From Methylobacterium amylolyticum (GTDB lineage Bacteria; Pseudomonadota; Alphaproteobacteria; Rhizobiales; Beijerinckiaceae): a stretch of 64,000 bases of DNA. Numbering within the stretch: the stretch's first letter is position 1; each line of letters begins with the position of its first letter. Location of the stretch: positions 1 to 64,000 of the forward strand of contig NZ_JAUYZI010000024.1 of assembly GCF_030700245.1 (NCBI RefSeq). The letters are read 5' to 3'. Below, in pieces: positions 1 through 9,543 of this stretch. Under the pieces are notes generated by a model. It worked only from the letters and a program-made list of their open reading frames with translations, had not been told where the DNA came from and did not search any database. Both the position numbers and the translations under genes were made by a program.

Positions 1-696
1 TGTACGTGCTCAGCACCGGCTGCCAGTGGCGGGCGCTGCCCACGGATCTGCCGCCGCGCGCGACCGTGCACGGCTACCTCGACCGATGGGACTACGACGG
101 CACGCTGGCGCGGATCCACCACACGCTGTTCATGGCCTGCCGGGAGCAGGCCGGGCGGGAAGCCAGTCCGACGGCCGCCATCCTCGACAGCCAGAGCGTC
201 AAGGGCGCGGAAAAAGGGGGGCGTCGATCGACCCGTCGGGCTACGACGCGGGCAAGAAGATCCGCGGCAAGACGCGTCACGTCCTCGTCGACGCGCACGG
301 TCTCGTGATGCACGCCCTGGTGCACCCGGCCAGCGTGCAGGACCGCACCGGCGGCGTCTGGGTGATGGCGACCCTGTTCGGCCTCTATCCCTTCCTGCTG
401 CGGCTGTATGCCGACGGCGGCTACCAGGGACCGGCCTTCAAGGCGGGCCTGCGCCGGGTCTGCCGTCGGCTCAAGCTGACGATCGTCAAGCGCTCCGAGA
501 AGGCCCAGGGCTTCGTCGTGCTGCCCAAGCGCTGGATCGTCGAGCGGACTTTTGCTTGGCTCAACCGCTGTCGGAGGCTGGCCAAGGACTGGGAATGCCG
601 CTCGCGCACCGCCCGCGCCTTCCTGCTGCTCGCCTCCATCCGCCTCATGACGCGAAAGCTCTGCCAAACCACAATATGATCCCAGGCAGACTCTGA
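1..696 (+). mobile_element. IS5-family insertion sequence, cut by the left window edge
   Basis: The left edge falls inside the element. What remains is most of a two-frame transposase and a right end near positions 680-696, where a short sequence ending in GGCAGACTCTG could be the right terminal inverted repeat. The left repeat and target duplication are outside the window, so the exact boundary is uncertain. The next chromosomal gene begins about 60 bp further right. Confidence 0.75.
3..679 (+). CDS. IS5-family (IS427-like) transposase, two frames joined by a -1 frameshift, 5' end missing
   Basis: This is the DDE transposase of the IS element and catalyses cut-and-paste movement. The upstream frame (open from position 3, stop at 306-308) carries the orfA region with CQWRALP and a conserved ILDSQSVKGAEKGG segment. 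The downstream frame (stop at 679) continues as ASIDPSGYDAGKK and ends with the WIVERTFAWLNRCRRL block typical of the C-terminal catalytic region. The two conserved blocks join only by a -1 shift at an A5G6 run at 211-221, the usual layout in this IS group. The shift is therefore probably programmed, not an inactivating mutation. The protein is complete at its C-terminus but truncated by the window at its N-terminus. Confidence 0.85.
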   Translation, partial: RAQHRLPVAGAAHGSAAARDRARLPRPMGLRRHAGADPPHAVHGLPGAGRAGSQSDGRHPRQPERQGRGKRGASIDPSGYDAGKKIRGKTRHVLVDAHGLVMHALVHPASVQDRTGGVWVMATLFGLYPFLLRLYADGGYQGPAFKAGLRRVCRRLKLTIVKRSEKAQGFVVLPKRWIVERTFAWLNRCRRLAKDWECRSRTARAFLLLASIRLMTRKLCQTTI

Positions 697-752
697 GGGT
701 TGCGATGCCGCGGCGCTCAAGTCCGCAAAGTGCCACATTGCGCACGTGAAAG

Positions 753-1124
753 TTGTGCGCGATGGAGCGCCCGCGTCGACCGTCCGGTCCGGCCGATGGG
801 TTCACGAAGGGCGGCGCGGCCGTCGGAACGCGGATGGGGGTTTGCGTGGGCGGTGGTGCGGTGAACGGTACGGACGCCGCGGCTCGCTCACGCGCGCAGG
901 CGCTGGCCCGCATCGCCGCCGTGTTCGGCCTGTCCGCGGACGCGTTCGTCCAGGTCTCGCGATCGGGTCAGCGGGCGCCCGAGCGCCTCGCCGCGGCGAT
1001 GGAGGCCGCCGCGCTCCAGGATGCCTTCGCCCGCATCGCCGATCCCGGGACGCGCCGGCGTTGCCTCGTCGCGGTCGAGGCGGCCGCGCGCGCCGAGGCG
1101 CTGGAATCCGGCGCGGCCGGATAG
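753..1124 (+). CDS. Small hypothetical protein
   Basis: An unrecognised 123-residue protein. From residue 40 onward it is Ala-rich and helical, with the segment ARIAAVFGLSADAFVQVSR followed by a second helix pair ending AVEAAARAEALESGAAG. The first half resembles a short helix-turn-helix, so a regulatory role is conceivable but not shown. The first 35 residues have poor protein character, so translation may start further in, for example at the GTG/ATG codons around 834-846. It stands alone between the IS element and the convergent outer-membrane gene. Confidence 0.4.
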   Translation: MCAMERPRRPSGPADGFTKGGAAVGTRMGVCVGGGAVNGTDAAARSRAQALARIAAVFGLSADAFVQVSRSGQRAPERLAAAMEAAALQDAFARIADPGTRRRCLVAVEAAARAEALESGAAG

Positions 1125-1213
1125 GTCCGAACGACGAGAAAGGGGCGGAGGCCTGAGCCCCCACCCCCCGCATTCAGGCCGGCCGCCGCGGCGGCCGGTG
1201 TCGTCCGCCGCTC

Positions 1214-2080
1214 CTAGAAACCGCCGAACTTGTAGTTGAAGCCGGCGCGGACGAGATCGCCCTCGGTGCGGAACCGCGACACGTAGCCGGCGCCGGTGCC
1301 CACGCCCGGGATCGCCGCGACGAGCACGTTGCGGCTGCCGAGGTCGTAGTGCACGTACTCGGCCTTGATCGTCAGGGCGTCGTACTTCAGGCCGAGATAC
1401 TTGGCGACCGCGAACGTGTTGAGGAAGTTGTCGGTCGGGATGGCGATCTCGATGCCGCCGCCGTAGGCGTAGCCGGTCTGGAAGTCGTCGTAGCGTCCGG
1501 CGAAGGCGAGAGCGCCGCCGGGGGTGAAGAAGTTCGCGTCGTAGAAGACGTTGCCGTAGGCGAGACCGCCCAGGCCGTAGACCATGACGCGGTCGAAGGC
1601 GTAGCCGACGCGGCCGGTGAGGGTGCCGAGCCAGTCGAGGCTCTGGCGGAAGGCGTTCGGGTTGGCGGCCACGCCGCCGGCATTCGGGGCGCCGAGGACG
1701 TAGCGGTTCTTGACGAGGTCGGTCCAGTCGATGCTGTTGGCGATGCCGACCACGAAGCCGGAGCCCGGGGTGAACTGGTAGTTGAAGCCGGCGGTGCCGC
1801 CGATGTTGGCGAACCCGTCGTCGGTGATCGAGGTCACCGCCGGGCGGCGGGCGGCGGCCACGTTGGCGATGTTCACCGGCGAGATGCCCGCGGTGGTGAT
1901 GCGCTGGCGATCGGTGAAGACGTAGGTGCTCTCGAAGCCGGCGTAGAAGCCGGTCCAGGTGAACACCGGCACGGGGGTGAAGACCGGCGGCGGCGGCGCG
2001 CGGCGCGGGAGGTCGGCGGCGGTGGCGGCCGTGGCGACCAGGGTCGCCGCGGTGCTGGCGAGGAGGAGCTTCTTCATCAT
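1214..2080 (-). CDS. Outer-membrane beta-barrel protein, Omp25/Omp31-like
   Basis: A 288-residue exported protein. The start at 2080 (MMKKLLLAS) gives a clean signal peptide with cleavage expected near residue 22 ([10 protein letters not shown]). After a Pro-rich linker the protein begins the barrel with [14 protein letters not shown], the W-x-G-x-Y-x-G signature of the rhizobial Omp25/31 opacity-type family. Alternating hydrophobic strands follow, and the chain ends in FNYKFGGF with the terminal Phe recognised by the BAM complex. It should sit in the outer membrane as a small barrel, structural or weakly porin-like; a transported substrate cannot be deduced. It is transcribed divergently from tuf across a gap of about 300 bp. 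Confidence 0.85.
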   Translation of the reverse strand: MMKKLLLASTAATLVATAATAADLPRRAPPPPVFTPVPVFTWTGFYAGFESTYVFTDRQRITTAGISPVNIANVAAARRPAVTSITDDGFANIGGTAGFNYQFTPGSGFVVGIANSIDWTDLVKNRYVLGAPNAGGVAANPNAFRQSLDWLGTLTGRVGYAFDRVMVYGLGGLAYGNVFYDANFFTPGGALAFAGRYDDFQTGYAYGGGIEIAIPTDNFLNTFAVAKYLGLKYDALTIKAEYVHYDLGSRNVLVAAIPGVGTGAGYVSRFRTEGDLVRAGFNYKFGGF

Positions 2081-2383
2081 CGTGGCGGGACCCGACAGTG
2101 TAACCGTGATCTGGGAACAGTCTAAGCTCGGCCGTGCGGGGCCCGCTATGCCCTGGATGCCACACTCTCGCCCGAAAGCCGCCGACCACCGGGTCGGGGG
2201 CGAATATTCACCTGCACGGCGCCATCGGTGCAGCTTGACAGGCCGGGTGACCCGGGGGCCGCGGGCCTTGATCCCGGCGGACCTTCCCTCTAAGCGGACC
2301 GCGCCTTTCGCCCCCGCCGCGATGCGGGGCGGCCGGGCACGATCCGGGCACCCGCTGGTGGCCCCGCCGCAGGAACGGGAATC
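2081..2383. other. Intergenic region between the divergent omp and tuf genes
   Basis: No gene is evident in these 303 bp. A TTGACA hexamer lies at 2235-2240 on the plus strand but no convincing -10 follows at normal spacing. The sequence AGGAAC just before the tuf ATG is an acceptable ribosome binding site. The promoters of both flanking genes must lie here, but I cannot place them with confidence. Confidence 0.4.
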
Positions 2384-3574
<1,191 letters not shown>

Positions 3575-3623
3575 TCGTTTCGAGACATGACGGCGCGCCG
3601 CGTGCAGCGGGGCGCCGCCCCTG

Positions 3624-3651
3624 AAAGGCCGGCCCCGCGCCGGCCTTTTTT
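3624..3651 (+). terminator. Rho-independent terminator after tuf
   Basis: A 10-bp stem pairs AAAGGCCGGC (3624-3633) with GCCGGCCTTT (3639-3648) across a 5-nt loop, followed by a T run. It lies 50 bp after the tuf stop and isolates tuf from the downstream tRNA. Confidence 0.85.
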
Positions 3652-3748
3652 CGTCGCGCGTCGAATCCGGGTTCCGGCGCCGCCATCGCGCTTGCATCCG
3701 CCGCCCCATTGCGGCAAGGAGCGGGCGCACCGCGCGAGCGGTGCCCGC

Positions 3749-3825
3749 AGGAGTGTAGCTCAACTGGTCAGAGCGCCGGTCTCCAAAACCGGAGGTTGCG
3801 GGTTCGAGTCCCTCCACTCCTGCCA
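3749..3825 (+). tRNA. trnW: tRNA-Trp (CCA)
   Basis: This is a 77-nt cloverleaf. The acceptor stem AGGAGTG/CACTCCT is fully paired, the anticodon stem is CCGGT/ACCGG with loop CTCCAAA, and the anticodon CCA is at 3783-3785. A T arm with GGTTCGAGTC is present and the CCA end is encoded. tRNA-Trp upstream of secE-nusG is a conserved arrangement in bacteria. Confidence 0.97.
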
Positions 3826-3997
3826 GACCATTCGGCGCGGCGCCGGTCGACAAGCCGGCGGACTTGCGCTAGAGCGGGCCCAATCCGAGATCTGAAGCGA
3901 CCGTCGGTGCGGGCCGTGGAGCCCTCGGCGCCTCACGTTCGCGTTCCCGGACGCGGCCGGCAGGTTCTAGGCCCGCACACGCGAACACAACGGCGTC

Positions 3998-4294
3998 ATG
4001 GCATCGAACGAAGCGACCAAGAAGGTGGATCTCGCGCGCGGCGCCCCCCGCGGCCGCGACGCCGCGCCGCCTGCCCGCCAGACCCCGCCGGCCCGGACGC
4101 CGCAGAAGCGCGTCGGCCCCGGCGAGTTCCTGGCGCAGGTGCGCGACGAGGCCCGCAAGGTCACGTGGCCCTCCCGCAAGGAGACGACCATCACCACGAT
4201 CATGGTGTTCGTGATGGTGGTGGCCGCGAGCCTGTTCTTCACCGTGGTCGATCAGGCCATGCGCTTCGTCGTCGGCCTGATCCTCGGGCTCTAG
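3998..4294 (+). CDS. secE: Preprotein translocase subunit SecE
   Basis: SecE is the small essential clamp of the SecYEG protein-conducting channel in the inner membrane. This 98-residue protein has a charged, Ala/Pro/Arg-rich cytoplasmic N-terminus of about 45 residues, then FLAQVRDEARKVTWPSRKET, the conserved amphipathic helix that lies on the membrane. One transmembrane segment (about residues 66-92) closes the protein. The single membrane span matches most bacterial SecE proteins and differs from the three-span enterobacterial form. nusG follows within 60 bp. Confidence 0.95.
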   Translation: MASNEATKKVDLARGAPRGRDAAPPARQTPPARTPQKRVGPGEFLAQVRDEARKVTWPSRKETTITTIMVFVMVVAASLFFTVVDQAMRFVVGLILGL

Positions 4295-4351
4295 GGGCCT
4301 GACCCCGCGGCCCCACCGGAGGCGGCGGACTCATCGGAGTTGAACGGAACC

Positions 4352-4885
4352 GTGTCGAAGCGCTGGTACATCGTCCACGCCTACTCGAATTTCGAGAACA
4401 AGGTCGCCCAGTCCATCAAGGACCAGGCGGCCCAGCGCGGGCTGACCGACCTGTTCGACGAGGTGATGGTCCCCACCGAGAAGGTCGTCGAGGTCCGCCG
4501 CGGCCGGAAGGTCGATGCCGAGCGCAAGTTCTTCCCCGGCTACGTGCTGGTGAAGTGCGACCTCACCGACGAGGTCTACCACCTCATCAAGAACACCCCC
4601 AAGGTCACGGGCTTCCTCGGCGCCGACAAGTCGAAGCCGGTGCCGATCCCGGACGCCGAGGCCGAGCGCATTAAGGGTCAGGTCGCCGAGGGCGTCGACC
4701 GCCCGAAGCCCTCGATCTCGTTCGAGATCGGCGAGACGGTGCGGGTCGCCGACGGTCCGTTCGCGAGCTTCAACGGCACCGTCGAGGAGATCGACGACGC
4801 CCGCTCCCGCCTGAAGGTCGCCGTGTCGATCTTCGGCCGCGCCACCCCGGTGGAGCTGGAATACGCCCAGGTCGAGAAGGCCTGA
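4352..4885 (+). CDS. nusG: Transcription termination/antitermination factor NusG
   Basis: NusG binds the RNA polymerase clamp through its NGN domain and couples transcription to Rho or the ribosome through its KOW domain. The NGN domain begins at once with SKRWYIVHAYSNFE, and FFPGYVLVKC is also clear. The C-terminal KOW domain contains GETVRVADGPFASFNGTVEE. I chose the GTG at 4352, which gives the family-typical MSKRWYIVHAY start and leaves the GGAG at 4336-4339 upstream. A TTG at 4340 would add four residues but abuts that GGAG. The length of about 177 residues is normal. It is cotranscribed with secE and precedes rplK. Confidence 0.95.
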   Translation: MSKRWYIVHAYSNFENKVAQSIKDQAAQRGLTDLFDEVMVPTEKVVEVRRGRKVDAERKFFPGYVLVKCDLTDEVYHLIKNTPKVTGFLGADKSKPVPIPDAEAERIKGQVAEGVDRPKPSISFEIGETVRVADGPFASFNGTVEEIDDARSRLKVAVSIFGRATPVELEYAQVEKA

Positions 4886-4892
4886 TCGTAGA

Positions 4893-4994
4893 GCGAATAG
4901 GGAGTAGCGAATAGCGAGTAGGGGGCGGCCGCCCTCTCGACGGTCGGCGCCATGCGCGACGCCGTCTATTCGCTATTCGCTACTCCCTATTCGC
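4893..4994. repeat. Long inverted repeat built from GCGAATAG units between nusG and rplK
   Basis: A 29-nt left arm (4893-4921) and a 29-nt right arm (4966-4994) are reverse complements with a single mismatch, separated by a 44-nt loop. Each arm is made of shorter units, GCGAATAG and GGAGTAGC, in series. Transcribed with the operon it would form a large hairpin 125 nt before the rplK start. There is no T tract, so it is not a standard terminator. Similar palindromic intergenic repeats are common in rhizobial genomes. Confidence 0.9.
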
Positions 4995-5118
4995 CAAAAC
5001 CCCGCGGGAGACCCGCCCGGCCTCGCCTCCGGGATCCACGGCTCGCACCGCGACCTGCAACCGTCCGACCCGCCGCGCCTCGGCAGCGCGGGGGCGGGCA
5101 GACATTGGGAGCAGTCCC

Positions 5119-5568
5119 ATGGCGAAGAAGATCACGGGCTACGTGAAGCTTCAGGTCCCGGCCGGCGCGGCGAACCCGTCGCCGCCGATCGGTCCGGCGC
5201 TCGGTCAGCGCGGCCTCAACATCATGGAATTCTGCAAGGCCTTCAACGCGAAGACCGCGCAGATGGAGAAGGGCACCCCGATCCCGGTGATCATCACCGC
5301 GTATCAGGACCGCTCGTTCACCTTCGAGATGAAGCAGCCGCCGGTCACCTTCTTCCTGAAGAAGGCCGCCGGTCTGAAGCTCGGCAAGAAGCCGGCGTCG
5401 GGCTCCAAGACCCCGGGCAAGGGCCCGACGGTGGGCAAGATCTCCGAGGCGCAACTGCGCGAGATCGCCGAGCGGAAGATGCCCGACCTGAACTGCGATT
5501 CCGTCGACGCGGCGGTCGCCATGATCCGGGGTTCCGCCCGGGCCATGGGCCTCGAAGTCACGGCGTGA
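5119..5568 (+). CDS. rplK: 50S ribosomal protein L11
   Basis: L11 binds the GTPase-associated region of 23S rRNA and helps recruit translation factors and RelA. This 149-residue protein has the family start [30 protein letters not shown] in spirit, with the [11 protein letters not shown] loop near residues 22-32 that contacts the thiopeptide site. A C-terminal rRNA-binding domain carries [19 protein letters not shown] residues. The start at 5119 has GGGAG upstream. rplA follows after 12 bp, so the two are one transcription unit and translationally close. Confidence 0.98.
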   Translation: MAKKITGYVKLQVPAGAANPSPPIGPALGQRGLNIMEFCKAFNAKTAQMEKGTPIPVIITAYQDRSFTFEMKQPPVTFFLKKAAGLKLGKKPASGSKTPGKGPTVGKISEAQLREIAERKMPDLNCDSVDAAVAMIRGSARAMGLEVTA

Positions 5569-5580
5569 GGGGAGGGCAGC

Positions 5581-6279
<699 letters not shown>

Positions 6280-6304
6280 TTCCTTCGGATCGACGGACTG
6301 AGAA

Positions 6305-6330
6305 GCGCCCGGCCCCCGCCGGGCGCCTCT
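6305..6330 (+). terminator. Stem-loop after rplA, weak terminator
   Basis: A perfect 9-bp GC stem pairs GCGCCCGGC (6305-6313) with GCCGGGCGC (6318-6326) across a 4-nt loop. It lies 26 bp after the rplA stop. Only CTCT follows, so termination would be less efficient than at the tuf or rpoC terminators. Confidence 0.55.
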
Positions 6331-6394
6331 CAGCGTGAACACCACCGCGCCGCGCGCGCCGTTACCCCCGGGATTAGCCAGGCGGGGCGGCGCG

Positions 6395-6421
6395 CCCCCC
6401 CCCCCCCGCCCCCCCCCGCCC
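6395..6421. repeat. Poly-C tract
   Basis: Thirteen C residues (6395-6407), a G, nine more C residues (6409-6417), a G and three C residues. The tract sits between rplA and the 3' end of the convergent permease gene, just beyond that gene's stop. It is non-coding as read here and is prone to slippage and sequencing error. Confidence 0.85.
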
Positions 6422-6433
6422 GCTTCTCTGCGT

Positions 6434-7186
6434 TCACAGCACGGCGCGGATCGCGATGTGGGCGCCGAGCACCAGCAGGCCGGCGAAGAAGCAGCGGCGG
6501 AACACGGCCTCGCTCACCCGCCCGCGCAGCCAGCCGCCGGCCGCCATGCCGACGAGCGCGGGCACGAGCGCCAGCAGTGAGGCGCCGACCTCCCCGGGCT
6601 GGAGGCTGCTCGCGGTGGCGAGCGCGCCAGCGAGCGCCAGCGTCGAGACCGTGAACGACAGGCCGAGCGCCTGGATCAGGTCGTCTTTCTTCAGGCCGAG
6701 CGCGGCGAGGTAGGGCACCGCGGGCAGCACGAACACGCCGGTCGCCGCCGTCACGAGGCCGGTCGCCGCGCCGATCACCGGCGCGAGCCAGGGCTCGCGC
6801 CGCGGCGGCACCCGGAACCGCACCGCGGCGAGCCCGATGACCGCGTAGGCGATCAGGGCGATCCCGAGCCCCAGAGCCGCCCAGTGCCCGGCCCGGCCGG
6901 TCATCAGCCCCGACCCGGCGAGCGTCCCCGCGATGACGCCGGCCAGCATCGGCCAGAGCCGGCGGGCGACCGCGCGGATGCTCGGGCCGGCGAGCAACTG
7001 CCACAGGTTGGTGACGAGGGAGGGCACGATCAGCAGGGCGGCGGCCTGGACCGGCGGCATGGCCGTGCCGAGCAGCCCCATCGCCACGGTCGGCAGGCCG
7101 AGGCCGATCACGCCCTTGACGAAGCCCGCGAGCAGGAAGGCCGCGAGCACCGCGGCGACGATGACGGGGTCGGAAAGGATGTGCAC
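6434..7186 (-). CDS. TSUP (TauE/SafE) family membrane permease
   Basis: A 250-residue polytopic inner-membrane protein with about eight hydrophobic segments. The N-terminal repeat AAFLLAGFVKGVIGLGLPTV has the family's G-x-GLP loop, and the second half carries GAATGLVTAATGVFVLPAVPYL, the internal repeat expected of TauE/SafE proteins. The family exports or imports sulfite, sulfonates or other organic anions; the substrate here cannot be deduced. A GTG start (MHILSDPVIV) is chosen. It converges on rplA, and its upstream side faces hpnP. Confidence 0.85.
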   Translation of the reverse strand: MHILSDPVIVAAVLAAFLLAGFVKGVIGLGLPTVAMGLLGTAMPPVQAAALLIVPSLVTNLWQLLAGPSIRAVARRLWPMLAGVIAGTLAGSGLMTGRAGHWAALGLGIALIAYAVIGLAAVRFRVPPRREPWLAPVIGAATGLVTAATGVFVLPAVPYLAALGLKKDDLIQALGLSFTVSTLALAGALATASSLQPGEVGASLLALVPALVGMAAGGWLRGRVSEAVFRRCFFAGLLVLGAHIAIRAVL

Positions 7187-7211
7187 GGGGCTCGCGTCCG
7201 GGGTGAGGGGC

Positions 7212-7451
7212 TCAATCGCGGCCGAGCATGTCCCGCAGCAGCGCCGCGGGCTCGTCGATTCCGGCCATCTGCGCCGCCGGGACCGCGGCCGAGGCGGCCG
7301 AAGCGGGTATGGCGCAGCGCCTGGGCGCTTCCCCGCCGAGCGCCGCCACGAGCAGGATCACGCTCGCGAGCCACGCGGAGGCGAGGACCGGGGCTGCTTG
7401 CATCGCCGGCTTCGGGGGCTCGGGACGGGGGCGGGGCAGGTGGGTCGGCAT
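7212..7451 (-). CDS. Small hypothetical membrane or exported protein
   Basis: Starting at the ATG at 7451 this gives 79 residues: a Pro/Arg-rich N-terminus, one hydrophobic segment (APVLASAWLASVILLVAALG, about residues 21-40), and an Ala-rich tail ending AGIDEPAALLRDMLGRD. I do not recognise a family. It lies 25 bp upstream of the permease gene on the same strand and could be cotranscribed with it. Poor Shine-Dalgarno evidence keeps confidence moderate; the frame remains open upstream to 7691. Confidence 0.45.
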   Translation of the reverse strand: MPTHLPRPRPEPPKPAMQAAPVLASAWLASVILLVAALGGEAPRRCAIPASAASAAVPAAQMAGIDEPAALLRDMLGRD

Positions 7452-7604
7452 GGTCCGAGGATCGGCGGGGACCGGCGAGCCGACAATGCGGGATTGCCGC
7501 ACCCTGTCTTCGCGGATGCCGAAGGGACGTGACGATCCAGCGAGGGATCCGATAAGCGCGCCGGACAGGGCTCCCAAGCGTCCGGCCTGTGCTAGATAGG
7601 CCCC

Positions 7605-9248
7605 ATGCGTAGCACCGTTCCCGTCACGTCCCGACGCCGCATCCTCTGCGTCTTCCCCGCCTACACGCCGTCCTTCGGCACGTTCTCCCACGCCTACCCG
7701 CTCATGGGCGGCGTGAAGGCGTTCATGCCCCCGCAGGGTCTCCTGGTGATCGCGGCCTACATGCCGGAGACCTGGGAGTGCCGGTTCATCGACGAGAACA
7801 TCCGCCGCGCCGCGCCCGCCGACTTCGCCTGGGCCGACGCCGTGTTCGTCTCAGGGATGCACATCCAGGAGGGGCAGATCCACGATATCCGCGCCCGCGC
7901 CCACGCGGCAGGCCGGATCGCCGTGCTCGGCGGTCCCTCGGTCTCGGGCGCGCCCGAGAAGTACCCGGACTTCGACTGCCTCCACATGGGCGAGATCGGC
8001 GACGCCACCGACCGGCTGATCGCGCGCCTCGACCGCGACACCGCCCGGCCCGCCGCCCAGGAGGTCTACGAGACGGCCGAGCGCCTCGCGCTGTCCGACT
8101 TCCCGGCCCCGGCCTACGAGGCGGTGCCGCTGAAGCGCTACCTGATCGGCTCGCTGCAATTCTCCTCGGGCTGCCCCTACCGCTGCGAGTTCTGCGACAT
8201 CCCGCAGCTCTACGGGCGCCAGCCGCGGCTCAAGTCGCCGGAGCAGATGTGCGCCGAGCTCGACGCGATCGTCAGCCAGCCCGGCCACCCGGCGGTGGTC
8301 TACTTCGTCGACGACAACTTCATCGGCAACCGCAAGGCGACCCGCGAGATGCTGCCGCACCTCGTGGCGTGGCAGAAGCGGAACGACTACCCGCTCCAGT
8401 TCGCCTGCGAGGCGACGCTCAACATGGCCAAACAGCCCGAGATCCTCGAGCTGATGCGGCAGGCGAACTTCATGACCGTGTTCGTCGGCATCGAGACGCC
8501 GGAGGCGGAGGCCCTCAAGGGCATCGACAAGACCCACAACGCCGCCGTGCCGATGTACGAGGCGATCGAGACGCTCAATTCCTACGGGCTGGAGGTCACC
8601 TCCGGCATCATCCTCGGCCTCGACTCCGACACCGACCGCTCCGAGCAGAACCTGATCGACTTCATCGACCGCTCGGCGATCCCGGTGCTGACCATCAACC
8701 TGCTCCAGGCCCTGCCCAAGACGCCCCTGTGGGACCGGCTGGAGCGGGAAGGGCGGCTGGTGCACGACGCGGCGCTCGAATCGAACGTGCTGTTCAAGCG
8801 CCCGCACGACAGCGTGGTGGCGAGCTGGCGCCGGGCGATCGGCCACGCCTACGCGCCGGAGAAGATCTTCGAGCGGTTCAAGCACCAGTGCGACACCACC
8901 TATACGCACCGGATCGTGACGCCGACCAAGGGCAAGCTGACCTTCACCAACCTGCGCCGCGGCCTGATCCTCGGCTTCAACATCATCACCCGGGTCGGCC
9001 TGTTCTCCGACTACCGGCGGCCGTTCTGGCAGGCGGCGGGCTACGCGCTGCGGCGCGGCCAGATCGAGGCGGTGTTCAACATGGGCTTCGTCGCCCATCA
9101 CCTCATCCGCTTCACCCGCGAGGCCCTGCGCGGCGAGCACAACGCCTCGTTCTACGCCGCCAAGGCGGCGGAGACGGAGGCCGCCCGGCGCCGCTCGTGG
9201 TGGGCGAACGCCCGGCGCCGGCTGGTGCCCGAGCGCGAGGCGGCGTGA
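7605..9248 (+). CDS. hpnP: Cobalamin-dependent radical SAM hopanoid C-2 methylase, HpnP-like
   Basis: HpnP adds the C-2 methyl group of 2-methylhopanoids, bacterial sterol-like lipids, at the membrane. The 547-residue protein has a B12-binding domain (about 10-150) with VFVSGMHIQ and GGPSVSG. A radical SAM domain follows, with the cluster motif C190-x3-C194-x2-C197 (CPYRCEFC), then VVYFVDDNFIGNRKA and a C-terminal DUF4070-type region ending in FVAHHLIRFTREAL. Its wording matches the HpnP type as I remember it: RRRILCVFP start, FGTFSHAYPLMGGVKAFMPPQG in pieces, CDIPQLYGRQPRLKSPEQ. Two paralogues at 31.9 and 33.9 kb differ clearly. The unusual location, between rplA and rplJ, makes cotranscription with other hopanoid genes impossible here. 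Confidence 0.8.
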   Translation: MRSTVPVTSRRRILCVFPAYTPSFGTFSHAYPLMGGVKAFMPPQGLLVIAAYMPETWECRFIDENIRRAAPADFAWADAVFVSGMHIQEGQIHDIRARAHAAGRIAVLGGPSVSGAPEKYPDFDCLHMGEIGDATDRLIARLDRDTARPAAQEVYETAERLALSDFPAPAYEAVPLKRYLIGSLQFSSGCPYRCEFCDIPQLYGRQPRLKSPEQMCAELDAIVSQPGHPAVVYFVDDNFIGNRKATREMLPHLVAWQKRNDYPLQFACEATLNMAKQPEILELMRQANFMTVFVGIETPEAEALKGIDKTHNAAVPMYEAIETLNSYGLEVTSGIILGLDSDTDRSEQNLIDFIDRSAIPVLTINLLQALPKTPLWDRLEREGRLVHDAALESNVLFKRPHDSVVASWRRAIGHAYAPEKIFERFKHQCDTTYTHRIVTPTKGKLTFTNLRRGLILGFNIITRVGLFSDYRRPFWQAAGYALRRGQIEAVFNMGFVAHHLIRFTREALRGEHNASFYAAKAAETEAARRRSWWANARRRLVPEREAA

Positions 9249-9267
9249 GGCCGGGGAGGACGGGCCC

Positions 9268-9543
9268 GTGACGACCGAGATCGATCTGGGGCCCCATTTC
9301 GACGGCTTCGTCCGCGATCAGGTCGACAGCGGCCGTTTCCGCGACGCGACGGAGGTCGTGCGCGCCGGCCTCAAGCTGCTGGAACAGCGGGAAGCCGACC
9401 GCGGTACGCATCGGGACGCCCTGCTGCGCGAGATCGGCGAGGCGTTCGACGCCGTCGGGCCAACCCTCCCCCTCGACGCGGTCTTCGACCGATTGGAGGA
9501 GAGGCACGCGGAGCGGGTCCGCCGGAACGATCGTGGCGCTTGA
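9268..9543 (+). CDS. parD: ParD-family antitoxin, orphaned
   Basis: A 91-residue type II antitoxin. The N-terminal ribbon-helix-helix is visible in TEIDLGPHFDGFVRDQV-SGRFRDATEVVRAGLKLLE, the DNA-binding dimer domain. The acidic and charged C-terminus would cover a ParE toxin. It starts 19 bp after hpnP on the same strand. Only the last 26 residues of a ParE-like toxin follow, overlapping its end, so the antitoxin has no functional partner here. It may survive as an autorepressor or against a ParE elsewhere. Confidence 0.85.
   Translation: MTTEIDLGPHFDGFVRDQVDSGRFRDATEVVRAGLKLLEQREADRGTHRDALLREIGEAFDAVGPTLPLDAVFDRLEERHAERVRRNDRGA

Noticed and set aside
2235..2257. TTGACA hexamer upstream of tuf considered as promoter
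   Set aside because: No -10-like hexamer occurs at 16-18 bp, so I do not call a promoter here.
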